From Granulicella sp. (lineage in GTDB: Bacteria; Acidobacteriota; Terriglobia; Terriglobales; Acidobacteriaceae), in the NCBI GenBank assembly GCA_003138795.1, contig PLHC01000059.1, forward strand, positions 1 to 41,819: a stretch of DNA of 41,819 bases, given 5' to 3'. How positions within the stretch are numbered: position 1 is the stretch's first letter; each line of letters starts with the position of its first letter. Positions 17,715-25,462 of this stretch are shown piece after piece. The notes below the pieces were generated by a model. That model saw nothing but the letters and a program-made list of their open reading frames with translations, ran no database searches and was not told the DNA's origin. Made by a program: the position numbers and the translations under genes.

Positions 17715-17745
17715 GCCAAGGTCTCGCGCAATACTGCAAATGAAG

Positions 17746-17751
17746 GTTATA
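17746..17751 (-). promoter_or_regulatory. Possible -10 box for lpxC
   Basis: TATAAC on the minus strand, about 30 bases upstream of the proposed CTG start. The -35 region is weak, so this is only tentative. Confidence 0.3.
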
Positions 17752-17901
17752 TCTAGTTTAACGAAAGATTAGTGTGTCTAATTTGCCACAGGTGATGGAT
17801 GTGGTGCGGGATTGCCGGTTGTGGTGACGCAGACAAAGAAGAGGGCGTTCCAACTTCGACTACGCACAGGGCAGGGTGACAATGAGTACGAGGGGGACGA
17901 T

Positions 17902-19032
17902 ATGGAAGAGATCGTGAGGAAGATTGCGGCGGGTGAGGCACGGCTGAGGGCGCGGCTGAGGGAGCTGGTTGAGGTGGAGTCGCCGAGTGAGGACAAGGCG
18001 GCGGTGGATCGCGCGGGAGATTTGGTGGTGGCGTGGACTGCGGAGCTCGGCGGCAAGGTTAAGCGGCATAAGCAAAAGGATTTTGGGGATGTGCTGGAGT
18101 TGCGGTTTGGGCCGGCTCGGAGTCGCAAGGGACGCGTATTGCTGTTGGGGCATCTGGATACGGTGTGGCCGATGGGGACGCTGGCAAAGATGCCGTGGCG
18201 CGAGGCGGAGGGAAAGCTTTGGGGGCCGGGCGTGGTGGATATGAAGGCCGGGGTGGTGATGGCGTTGGAGGCCGTGGCGGCATTGCGGGAGCTGAGCGCG
18301 GAGCGGCCCGTGACGCTGCTGCTGGTTAGCGAGGAAGAGGTGGGAAGCCCGGTGTCGCGGGCGATTACGGAGAGGCTGGCGAGGGATTGCAAAGCGGTGT
18401 TTGTGCTGGAGCCGGCGCAGGGGCTGGCGTACAAGACGGCGCGCAAGGGCGTCGGGCACTTTGAGTTGCTTGTGGAGGGAGTGGGCTCGCATGCAGGGGT
18501 GGACTTTGAGAGTGGGCACTCGGCGGTGCTGGAGATGGCGCGGCTGGTGGAGAGGGTGTCTGGGTTTACGGACCCGAGTAAGGGCTTAACGGTTAATGTG
18601 GGTGTGATTGCGGGTGGGACGCGGTCGAATGTGGTGGCGGCGGAGTGTGTGGCGGAGGTGGATGTGCGGATTGCGCGCGCGAGCGATGTGGCGAGGGTGG
18701 AGAAGATGTTCAGGGGATTGAAGACGACCGATAAGGCTTGCTGGCTCACGGTTACGGGCGGGATCAACCGGCCACCAATGGAGCGCAAGGCGGGAACGAT
18801 TGCGCTGTTGCGCTTGGCGAAGAAGCTGGCGGGAGAGATGGGGTTGGAGCTGGCAGAAGCAGCAACCGGTGGCGGATCGGATGGGAACTTTACTGCGGCG
18901 ATAGGGGTGGCAACGCTCGATGGAATGGGCGCTGTTGGCGCGGGTGCGCATGCGGAGCATGAGCATGTGGTGGCGAAACACCTAGTGGAGAGGACGGCGC
19001 TGCTGGCAGGGATGATTGCGGGTGTGGACTAG
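17902..19032 (+). CDS. M20 family metallopeptidase (carboxypeptidase G2-like)
   Basis: A two-zinc exopeptidase or amidohydrolase of family M20. Metal-site motifs are LLGHLDTVWP (H84, D86), GPGVVDMKAG (D113) and the catalytic/ligand acidic run SEEEVGSP (about 144-146). The dimerisation domain with GSHAG is in the middle, and a final ligand His is expected in AHAEHEHV near the C-terminus. GGGSDGNF is typical of the CPG2/ArgE group. The start at 17902 has AGGGGGAC 5 bases before it; the longer frame from 17812 has no family support. At 376 residues it is of normal size. Its stop overlaps that of maf tail to tail. The substrate is not determinable. Confidence 0.88.
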   Translation: MEEIVRKIAAGEARLRARLRELVEVESPSEDKAAVDRAGDLVVAWTAELGGKVKRHKQKDFGDVLELRFGPARSRKGRVLLLGHLDTVWPMGTLAKMPWREAEGKLWGPGVVDMKAGVVMALEAVAALRELSAERPVTLLLVSEEEVGSPVSRAITERLARDCKAVFVLEPAQGLAYKTARKGVGHFELLVEGVGSHAGVDFESGHSAVLEMARLVERVSGFTDPSKGLTVNVGVIAGGTRSNVVAAECVAEVDVRIARASDVARVEKMFRGLKTTDKACWLTVTGGINRPPMERKAGTIALLRLAKKLAGEMGLELAEAATGGGSDGNFTAAIGVATLDGMGAVGAGAHAEHEHVVAKHLVERTALLAGMIAGVD

Positions 19033-19580
19033 AGATCGGTCAGAAGGCGGATGGTGGCGGCGATGGGGAGGCCGACAACGTTGAAGAAGTCGCCTTCGAT
19101 GCGTCTGATCCAGCGAGCGGCGTAGCCCTGGATGCCGTAGGCGCCAGCTTTGTCGAGGGAGTCGCCGGTGGCGAGGTAGTGGGCGAGGTCTGCGGGGGGG
19201 ATGGGGGAGAAGAAGACGTTGGTGGTTTCGATGTGGGTGCGCTGCGTGGTGGGCGTGACGATGGCAATGCTGGTGTGGACCTGGTGGGCGCGGGAGGAGA
19301 GGGCGCGGAGCATGCGCTCGGCGTCGGCGAGGTCGGTCGGTTTGTTGAGGATTTCGTTGTCGAGGACTACGGTGGTATCGGCGCCGAGGACGATGGCGTT
19401 GGGGTGGAGGGCGTGGATGGCCTGGGCCTTTTCGAGGGCGAGGCGCTGCACATAGTTTATGGGGGATTCGCCGGGGTGGAGGGTTTCGTCGATGTGCGCG
19501 GGGAGGACGTCAAAGCGCAGGCCGGCCTGGATGAGAAGATCGCGGCGGCGTGGAGATGCGGAGGCGAGGATGAGGGTCAT
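19029..19580 (-). CDS. maf: Maf-like nucleoside triphosphate pyrophosphatase
   Basis: Hydrolyses non-canonical or excess NTPs to NMPs. Family motifs are LILASASPRRRDLL at the N-terminus, GADTTVVLDNEILNKP (about 66-81) and the C-terminal GYAARWIRRIEGDFFNVVGLP. At 183 residues it is a standard length. The start codon overlaps the stop of the mutarotase gene by four bases (19577-19580, ATGA on the minus strand), so maf precedes... the mutarotase gene lies upstream in sequence order on this strand and the two are coupled. The 3' ends of maf and the M20 gene overlap by four bases. Confidence 0.95.
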   Translation of the reverse strand: MTLILASASPRRRDLLIQAGLRFDVLPAHIDETLHPGESPINYVQRLALEKAQAIHALHPNAIVLGADTTVVLDNEILNKPTDLADAERMLRALSSRAHQVHTSIAIVTPTTQRTHIETTNVFFSPIPPADLAHYLATGDSLDKAGAYGIQGYAARWIRRIEGDFFNVVGLPIAATIRLLTDL

Positions 19581-20515
19581 TCGGCGGAATATCCTGCTGC
19601 GAAATCCTGCACGAAGATGTGAGCTTCCATGGTGTATTGCCCGCCGGGGACGAGGGTGATGGCGTTGGAGACTGCGTTGGCGGTTTCGATGCAGACCATA
19701 GAGCGCCAGCCGTCGGGGGCCATGTCGGGGAGTTTGGCGGTGAGTTCTGACCCGGGATTCCAGATGACGGTGGTCTTCGAGTTGGCCTTGCCGATGGTGA
19801 TGCGGCGATTGAGGATTGGGTCGTCGAGGTTGATGGTGGTTACGGTGTTCAGATAGGGACGGTCGGTTTCGCCGGTGAGTTTGAGCAGAGGTGCGCTCTG
19901 ATGTTTGCGCTTGAAATCGTCGGCCTTGTCGAGGAATTCGGTGTCAGAGAGGCCGATGATGGAGATCTGTTGTACGTCGCCGACGGAGAAGTAGGCGTGG
20001 AGAGCTTCTTCGAAGTGCAGCGGGGTGCTGGACCGATTGGCGACGGCGAGTTGCAGGCGCAGCTCGGTGCCGAGGGTAAGTTGATAGGCGAGCTGGAATT
20101 GGTCGTAACCGAGGGCGCGGCTGGTGTCGTCGGGGCCCAGGGTGAGGGTGAGATGGAGGTCGTCTCCAGCGATGGCGGCGAAGGCGAGGGTCCATTCGGA
20201 GGTGCGTGCGAAGCCGTGGGAGGGACCGTCGGTGCGTGGGTTTTCGGGGGTTGCGGTGCGGGGCCCGAACCACGGGAAGATGATGGGCACGCCGCCGCGG
20301 ATGGCTTTGTCGGGTGCGAAGGCAGAGCTGTCCGAGAGGAAGAGCACGGGCTTCTGGCCGGTGGGCTGCCATTGCGTGAGGTGCGCGCCCTGAAGGTACA
20401 GTTCGGCGGTGCAGGCGGGCGTGGTGATGCTGGCGCGGATCATGCCGGGGTGTGGTTCGTCGAAGGCGAGGACGCCGGGGATGGCGAAGTGGTCGGTGAG
20501 GTTTTGAAGATCCAT
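19577..20515 (-). CDS. D-hexose-6-phosphate mutarotase / aldose 1-epimerase-like
   Basis: Interconverts sugar anomers; it belongs to the galactose-mutarotase fold, YeaD branch. LQGAHLTQWQP (about 42-52) and IRGGVPIIFPWFGPR (about 72-86) are family hallmarks. The putative catalytic His lies in PSHGFARTSEW, and EEALHAYFSVGDV is present. The start is ATG at 20515; the longer frame from 20761 is antisense noise over the neighbouring glycosylase gene. The protein has 312 residues. It ends in an ATGA overlap with maf and begins 12 bases after the glycosylase stop, so the minus-strand genes from 21315 to 19029 look like one operon. Confidence 0.9.
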   Translation of the reverse strand: MDLQNLTDHFAIPGVLAFDEPHPGMIRASITTPACTAELYLQGAHLTQWQPTGQKPVLFLSDSSAFAPDKAIRGGVPIIFPWFGPRTATPENPRTDGPSHGFARTSEWTLAFAAIAGDDLHLTLTLGPDDTSRALGYDQFQLAYQLTLGTELRLQLAVANRSSTPLHFEEALHAYFSVGDVQQISIIGLSDTEFLDKADDFKRKHQSAPLLKLTGETDRPYLNTVTTINLDDPILNRRITIGKANSKTTVIWNPGSELTAKLPDMAPDGWRSMVCIETANAVSNAITLVPGGQYTMEAHIFVQDFAAGYSAE

Positions 20516-20526
20516 CGGATACAAGT

Positions 20527-21315
20527 CTAGTGCGTTGGCGGGGCGGTGAGGTGGAGTTCGGCGAGGTTGCGCTGGCCGGTGGGGCAGATTTTCAGCAAGG
20601 GGCACTTCTCGCATTTGGGGTCGGAGAAGGTGCAGAGAGTCTGGGCGTGGAGCTTGATGAGGGTGTGGTGCTCGTCGAGCATGGCGGCGTCCCAGGTCTC
20701 GGGGACGAGGTGCATGAGGCGCTCTTCTGTTGTCGCCGCGTCGGCTCGTGGCACCGTGCAAAGGCGCTGAATGACGCGGAGGTGGTTGGCGTCGATGCAG
20801 AGGGCGCGGCGGCGGAGGGTGGAGAAGTTGACGACGGCGGCGGAGACCTGGGGGCCGACGCCGTCGAACTGCTCGAGCCAGGAGCGGATCTTTTCGGTGC
20901 GGTATTTGGCGAGGAAGTCGAGGGTGAGGGAGCCAACGCGGGCCGTGATCTGTTCGAGGGCGAGCTTGAGGCGCGGGGCCTTCTGCTCAGGGAAGGTGAC
21001 GATGGCGATGGCGCGTTCGATGGCGGCGATGGAGGCGTCGCGGACGGGTTCCCAGTTGCCCGGGCCGGCGTGGAAGATGCGCTCGAGGTCGCGCATGACC
21101 TGGTGGACGGCGGGAGTTTTGGTGCCGGAGCTGAGCAGCGAGTAGATGAACTGCGTGAGCGGGTCCCAGGGCTCGCGCGCCTTGGGCTGGCCGTAGTAGC
21201 CGAGGAGCAGGCGATGGATGTGCGGAAGCTTGTCGGCCTGCTCGGGGGTGAGTGAGCGGCGGTTGGCTTCGAGATCGGCCGGAGCGTCCGGATTACGGAA
21301 TATTTCGGGCGGCAT
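20527..21315 (-). CDS. Endonuclease III-like HhH-GPD DNA glycosylase, catalytic lysine missing
   Basis: A base-excision repair protein of the Nth/MutY superfamily. The helix-hairpin-helix reads EQFDGVGPQVSAAVV (about 148-162). The 4Fe-4S cysteines are complete: C228-x6-C235-x2-C238-x5-C244. The catalytic aspartate is D175 in CIDANHLRV. The lysine that makes bifunctional Nth a lyase (in GVGRKTA of E. coli Nth) is Gln157 here. Monofunctional glycosylase activity, or a changed substrate, is inferred. An additional 45 residues precede the core. At 262 residues it is longer than E. coli Nth (211). Confidence 0.85.
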   Translation of the reverse strand: MPPEIFRNPDAPADLEANRRSLTPEQADKLPHIHRLLLGYYGQPKAREPWDPLTQFIYSLLSSGTKTPAVHQVMRDLERIFHAGPGNWEPVRDASIAAIERAIAIVTFPEQKAPRLKLALEQITARVGSLTLDFLAKYRTEKIRSWLEQFDGVGPQVSAAVVNFSTLRRRALCIDANHLRVIQRLCTVPRADAATTEERLMHLVPETWDAAMLDEHHTLIKLHAQTLCTFSDPKCEKCPLLKICPTGQRNLAELHLTAPPTH

Positions 21316-21339
21316 GGGGATTGGATGCTGCAGGGATCT

Positions 21340-21400
21340 GTGCTTGCGCTAAGAAGAAGCAGATTCCCTGCGGGGATGACAGAAAGAAAAGAAAAGCAAG
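21340..21400. repeat. Interspersed repeat between glycosylase and isoaspartyl peptidase genes
   Basis: The block reads AAGAAGAAGCAGATTCCC, TGCGGGGATGACAG, then an A/G-rich tail (AAAGAAAAGAAAAGC). I recall similar elements scattered between genes in Acidobacteriaceae. There is only this one copy in the window. Confidence 0.4.
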
Positions 21401-21422
21401 AGCTGGAACGAAAGGGCGGCAG

Positions 21423-22487
21423 CTACCTGTTGCGGCTGATGCCGAGCTGGTGGCCTTCGGCGGTGGCGACGCCCCAGGCCATGCGGGGGGTGTTGTGGGC
21501 GATGCCAATGCGGCCGTCGGGGCCGAGAAGGATGATGCCTCCGTGACCGCCGAGGCGGGAGTATAGATAGTCGATGGCGGCTGAAGCGGCCTCTTGCGGG
21601 GTGGCGCCGCTTTGTACGCGGTCGACAGCCCACTTTCCGAGCACGAGCTTCATGATGGGCTCGCCCCAGCCGGTGAGGGAGACGGCAGCGGAGAGGTTGT
21701 CGGCGTAGCAGCCGCAGCCGATGAGGGAGCTGTCGCCGACGCGGCCGGGGGCTTTGGAGAGTGTGCCACCGGTGGAGGTGCCGGCGGCGAGGTTGCCGAA
21801 GGAGTCGAGAGCGACGGCACCGACGGTGTCGTGGGAGTGGAGGGTGGGGTCGTCGATGCGAAGTTCGTTGGGGAGTGCAGCTTCGACCTCGGCGTCAATG
21901 GCGACTTCCTCGATCGCGCTGACGCTGAAGGTGTTGTCGGGCGCTGTGGAGCCAGGTGCTCTCTCTGGGTTGCCACCGGAAAACGTAGTGTCTCGCTCTC
22001 CTGATGCTTCGGCGCGCTGGAAGGCCATGAGGCGCTCGCGCTCGCGGGGGACGATGAGCTCGGTGTTGTCGATGAGGCCCATGCCGTGCTGCGTGGCGAA
22101 GCGCTCGGCACCGGTGCCGACGAAGTAGACGTGGGGGGACTTCTCGAGGACGAGGCGGGCGGCCTGGATGGGATTGCGGAGGCGCTCGACGCAGGCGACG
22201 CCACCGGTGCGGAGGTCAGCACCGTTCATAAGGAGGGCGTCGAGCTGGACGCGACCGTCGCGGGTGAGGAAGGATCCACGACCAGCGTCAAAGGTGTCGT
22301 CGTCTTCCATGATGGTGACGGCGGCTTCGACGGCGTCGATGGCGGTGCCACCGCGGGCGAGGGCGGACCAGCCGGCGTGGAGCGCAGCGGCGATGCCGCG
22401 TTCATGTGCGGCGACGGCGTCGTCGGGCATGGCCCAGGCGCCGCCGTGGATCAGGAGGATGGGTTGCGGCTTTGGGTTCAGCTTCAT
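21423..22487 (-). CDS. Isoaspartyl peptidase / L-asparaginase (Ntn hydrolase)
   Basis: An autoprocessing type 2 asparaginase that removes beta-aspartyl residues from damaged proteins and peptides. IHGGAWAM opens the protein (13-20). GGTAIDAVEAAVTIMEDD and FDAGRGS are in place. Cleavage would occur before Thr221 in HDTVGAVALD, and STGGTLSKAPGRVGDSSLIGCG completes the beta subunit. Residues about 158-195, just before the cleavage site, form a longer-than-usual linker rich in Ser, Gly, Thr and Glu. The start is ATG at 22487, overlapping the stop of the phosphatidyltransferase gene by four bases. No signal peptide is seen, so it is probably cytoplasmic. Confidence 0.92.
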   Translation of the reverse strand: MKLNPKPQPILLIHGGAWAMPDDAVAAHERGIAAALHAGWSALARGGTAIDAVEAAVTIMEDDDTFDAGRGSFLTRDGRVQLDALLMNGADLRTGGVACVERLRNPIQAARLVLEKSPHVYFVGTGAERFATQHGMGLIDNTELIVPRERERLMAFQRAEASGERDTTFSGGNPERAPGSTAPDNTFSVSAIEEVAIDAEVEAALPNELRIDDPTLHSHDTVGAVALDSFGNLAAGTSTGGTLSKAPGRVGDSSLIGCGCYADNLSAAVSLTGWGEPIMKLVLGKWAVDRVQSGATPQEAASAAIDYLYSRLGGHGGIILLGPDGRIGIAHNTPRMAWGVATAEGHQLGISRNR

Positions 22488-23119
22488 CGAGGAGCGAATT
22501 CGAGTTTGCGGCGCTCGGTCTCTAGATAGGTGTAGCGGATTCGATGAATGACCGTGATGGTCGTCATGATGGCGAGGACCCACAGAGCGGGGGCCATCGC
22601 TCCCCAACGCTCAAAGAGAGCGCCGAGGATGATGAGGACGATGCGCTCGGGGCGCTCCATGAAGCCGACCTTGCAGGAGCCGATGAGGGCCTCGGCGCGG
22701 GCGCGGGTGTAGCTGACCATGAGCGAGGCCGTCATGACGAAGGCTACGAGGAAGACATAGAAGTAGCGGTTGCCGCGTGCGTAGAAGACCAGAAGTCCGA
22801 AGAAGAGAGCGACGTCAGAGTAACGATCGAGGACTGAATCGAAGAAGGCACCAAAGACGGAGACCTGGTTGGTCATGCGGGCGACGCGGCCGTCGACCAT
22901 GTCGAATAAGCCAGCACCAATGATGACCAAGCCCGCGTAGAGGAACATGCGGACGTAGTTGTCGGCGCGCCCGTAGCCGAAGAAGAAGGCCGCGATGACG
23001 TTGATGATGAGGCCGATGAAGGTGAGGGTATTTGGCGAAATGCGCGAGAGCGCAAGACCATTGACGATCTTTTGTAGCAGCCATCCGCTGCCTTTACCGA
23101 ATGCACTTGTCCAGGTCAT
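22484..23119 (-). CDS. CDP-alcohol phosphatidyltransferase (phospholipid synthesis)
   Basis: An integral membrane enzyme that transfers a phosphatidyl group from CDP-diacylglycerol to an alcohol. The catalytic signature D73-x2-D76-G-x2-AR-x8-G-x3-D94-x3-D98 is complete (DMVDGRVAR ... GAFFDSVLD). Five to six membrane segments are visible. The start at 23119 (MTWTSAFGKG) is preferred over 23185, which runs into a repeat-rich gap. At 211 residues it fits PgsA- or PIS-like enzymes; the alcohol (glycerol phosphate or inositol phosphate) cannot be decided from the sequence. It is translationally coupled to the downstream isoaspartyl peptidase gene. Confidence 0.9.
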   Translation of the reverse strand: MTWTSAFGKGSGWLLQKIVNGLALSRISPNTLTFIGLIINVIAAFFFGYGRADNYVRMFLYAGLVIIGAGLFDMVDGRVARMTNQVSVFGAFFDSVLDRYSDVALFFGLLVFYARGNRYFYVFLVAFVMTASLMVSYTRARAEALIGSCKVGFMERPERIVLIILGALFERWGAMAPALWVLAIMTTITVIHRIRYTYLETERRKLEFAPR

Positions 23120-23189
23120 CTCGTCAGACCAGTTTATCGCGGATGTGGGCCAGAGGGGATTTTGTGGTGATGCAGAGGAGAACAAATAT

Positions 23190-23310
23190 AGGGGTCTCTC
23201 CGCTGCGTCCTCGCGATGGGGCCGCGAGGCCTTCGGTCGAGATGGCGGGGTGTGGTGGTGACGCGAAAGAAGGCACCCCCAGGTTGGGGCACCCGGTTTT
23301 AGTCGAGAAG
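23190..23310. repeat. Interspersed repeat block upstream of the phosphatidyltransferase gene
   Basis: It contains a perfect 7-bp hairpin, CCTCGCG (23209-23215) with CGCGAGG (23223-23229), flanked by GGGGTCTCTCCGCTGCG and GGCCTTCGGTCGAGATGG. A GGGGCACCCGG module follows at 23298-23308. It is non-coding on both strands. The layout resembles acidobacterial interspersed elements. Confidence 0.5.
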
Positions 23311-23334
23311 AGAGTAGCTGGTGCGCGGGCGAAG

Positions 23335-23814
23335 CTACCCGGTGATCTTGACGATGTCGTGGATGGTGGAGAGCTTGAGGATCTCGAGTTCGCGCTTGCC
23401 GTTGGGGGTGACGACGGTGGCGATGTCGCCGATCTCTTTGCTGAGCAGGGAGCGGCCGATGGGGGAGGTGGTCGAGATGAGGCCCTTGGTGACATCGGAC
23501 TCTTCGCTGGTGACGAGCTTGTAGGTGAACTCTTCTTCCTTGGTGCTGTCGAAGACGACGACGGTGGAGCCATAGCCGACTTTGTCGCGGGGGATGTTAT
23601 CGAGGTTGACCATGGCGAGCTCGCCCATGCGCTTTTTAAGCTGACCGAGGCGCGCGTTGACGAACTGCTGGCGCTGCTTGGCGGAGTGGTACTCGGCGTT
23701 TTCGGAGAGATCGCCGAGGGCGACCGCCTTCTTGATCTCCGCGGGGAGTTCGGTGGTGAGTTCGTACTCGAGCGCCTTGATCTGCTCTTCGAGGGCTTTC
23801 TTGATGTCTTCCAT
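23335..23814 (-). CDS. greA: Transcription elongation factor GreA
   Basis: Rescues backtracked RNA polymerase by stimulating transcript cleavage. The N-terminal coiled coil includes LGDLSENAEYHSAKQRQ, where the two acidic residues at its tip (Asp, Glu) match the catalytic DxxE of GreA. The C-terminal FKBP-like domain includes GLISTTSPIGRSLLSKEIGD. The start at 23814 gives 159 residues, the standard length; the 23874 alternative adds a Pro-rich leader. It lies on the same strand as ruvX, with an 87-base gap. Confidence 0.95.
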   Translation of the reverse strand: MEDIKKALEEQIKALEYELTTELPAEIKKAVALGDLSENAEYHSAKQRQQFVNARLGQLKKRMGELAMVNLDNIPRDKVGYGSTVVVFDSTKEEEFTYKLVTSEESDVTKGLISTTSPIGRSLLSKEIGDIATVVTPNGKRELEILKLSTIHDIVKITG

Positions 23815-23901
23815 GCGAGGGTCTGCTTTGCTGGCCGTGAGTTGATGCGGCACGGCTGGGGGTGAAAACTCCATTATACGAAAGGAAGGCGAGGTCGAGG
23901 G

Positions 23902-24378
23902 CTAGGAGGCTTCAGGGTCGGGAAGCAGAGTGGGATTGTCGGCGGAGAGAAAGCTCTCAAGGAGGAGCGTGGCGGCGACCTGATCGATGATGTCTTGGCG
24001 GTCGAGACGGGTGGAGCGGCCGGACGAACGCGGGGTACGGCCGGAGGCGTCGAGGAGGGCGTGGGCGTCGTGAGTGGTGAGGCGCTCATCGAGGAAATGG
24101 TGGGTAAGCGTGGGGTGGGCTTCGCGAAGAGCGTCGGCGAAGGCCTGGGCTTTGGCGGCCTGCGGGCTGGGTGTGCCGTCGGCGTGCAGAGGATTGCCGA
24201 CGAGCAGAACTTCCACTTTGTGCTGCCGGATGAAGCGGGCTATGGATTTGAGGTCGGCACGCAGAGTCGTGCGGTGGAGGGTGAAGAGTGGCTGCGCGGT
24301 GAGACCAAGGGCATCGGTGATGGCAAGGCCGATGCGGCGGTCGCCGACGTCAAGCGCGAGGGTGCGGGGATGAGGCAC
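23902..24378 (-). CDS. ruvX: Putative Holliday junction resolvase / pre-16S rRNA nuclease
   Basis: RNase H-fold nuclease of the YqgF family. LALDVGDRRIGLAITD (about 8-23) carries the first catalytic Asp, VGNPLHADGTPS the central motif, FLDERLTTHDA the Glu, and DRQDIIDQVAATLLLE the last Asp region. A short basic insertion (GRTPRSSGRSTRL) precedes the final motif. The protein has 158 residues. Divergent from mltG; ruvX and mltG neighbour each other in many bacteria. Confidence 0.93.
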   Translation of the reverse strand: MPHPRTLALDVGDRRIGLAITDALGLTAQPLFTLHRTTLRADLKSIARFIRQHKVEVLLVGNPLHADGTPSPQAAKAQAFADALREAHPTLTHHFLDERLTTHDAHALLDASGRTPRSSGRSTRLDRQDIIDQVAATLLLESFLSADNPTLLPDPEAS

Positions 24379-24460
24379 GGGGTTAGTGTACGGCGGGGAG
24401 AGGCCGAGGGTAGAGAGTAGAGGTAGGCAGCAATAGAATTCGAAGCAAGAGGTGCTACGC

Positions 24461-25462
24461 GTGCGGTTCCTGAAAACAGTATTGGTGGTAGGGATTTTGG
24501 TCGCGTTGGCCGTGGGGTTCTTCGTGTTTGTGCCCTATGGGCCGAAGTCGGAGACGTTTGTCGAGATTGCTCCGGGGACGGGGACGGTGGGGATTGCGAA
24601 GCAGTTGGAGCAGGCGGGGATCGTGCGCAGCGCCGTGGCTTTTGAAGCGTTGAAGGTATGGAAGAGTGTGCGTGGGTCGGGCGCAGGAACGTTGAAGGCG
24701 GGAGAGTATCGGTTTGATCATCCGGTGAGGCTGGAGGAGGTGTATGACCGGCTGCGCAAGGGAGATGTCTATACCGTGACGGTGGTGGTGCCGGAGGGGT
24801 TCAACATCTTCGATATCGCGAACGCAGTGGCAGCGGCAGGGCTGGATTCAAAGGAGGATTTTCTTCGGGCGGAGCAGCAGCATACGGAACTGATTGCGGC
24901 GTGGACGCCGAGAGGGGCGGCGGCGACGTCGCTTGAAGGGTATCTGTTTCCGGATACGTACAAGTTCAACCGTCATGCGACCGCGGTGCAGATGCTGACG
25001 GCGATGGTGAAGCGCTTTGGGCAGCAGGCAGTACGGTTGGGAATGAGCGGCGACGACGTGGCCAGGACGGTAACGATGGCATCGCTGGTGGAGAAGGAGG
25101 TTCACATCGATACGGAGCGGCCGGAGGTGGCGAGTGTATTTGAGAATCGGCTGGCGGCGGGGATGCCGCTGCAGACTGATCCGGCGGTGATCTATGCGTC
25201 GCTGTTGCGAGGGACGTGGACGGGAGAGATTCACCAGAGCGAGTTGCGGTCGGACTCAGCGTACAACACGTATACGCATGTGGGGCTGCCGCCGGGGCCG
25301 ATCTGCAATCCCGGGGTGGCGGCGCTGGAGGCGGTGCTGCATCCGGCGAAGACGGACTATCTGTACTTCGTGGCCGACGCACGCGGGGCGACGCGGTTTG
25401 CGGCGACGCTGGCTGAGCATAATGCGAATGTGGCGGCGTATCGGGCAGGGGTCAAGCCATAG
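24461..25462 (+). CDS. mltG: Endolytic murein transglycosylase MltG
   Basis: A membrane-anchored lytic transglycosylase thought to terminate nascent glycan strands. One N-terminal membrane segment covers about residues 6-25. The LysM-like YceG domain follows, with the catalytic Glu in ASLVEKEVH (about residue 211), then PLQTDPAVIYA, SAYNTYTHVGLPPGPICNPG and KTDYLYFVADA. GTG at 24461 is chosen because AAGAGG lies 8 bases upstream; GTG at 24452 is also in frame. The protein has 333 residues. The stop is followed by a 516-base gene-free stretch. Confidence 0.94.
   Translation: MRFLKTVLVVGILVALAVGFFVFVPYGPKSETFVEIAPGTGTVGIAKQLEQAGIVRSAVAFEALKVWKSVRGSGAGTLKAGEYRFDHPVRLEEVYDRLRKGDVYTVTVVVPEGFNIFDIANAVAAAGLDSKEDFLRAEQQHTELIAAWTPRGAAATSLEGYLFPDTYKFNRHATAVQMLTAMVKRFGQQAVRLGMSGDDVARTVTMASLVEKEVHIDTERPEVASVFENRLAAGMPLQTDPAVIYASLLRGTWTGEIHQSELRSDSAYNTYTHVGLPPGPICNPGVAALEAVLHPAKTDYLYFVADARGATRFAATLAEHNANVAAYRAGVKP

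Noticed and set aside
16667-17731. Long minus-strand frame overlapping lpxC
   Set aside because: Ser/Pro/Ala low-complexity translation in another frame; the lpxC frame has all zinc ligands. Its TTG start is not in the lpxC frame and does not rescue the lpxC start.
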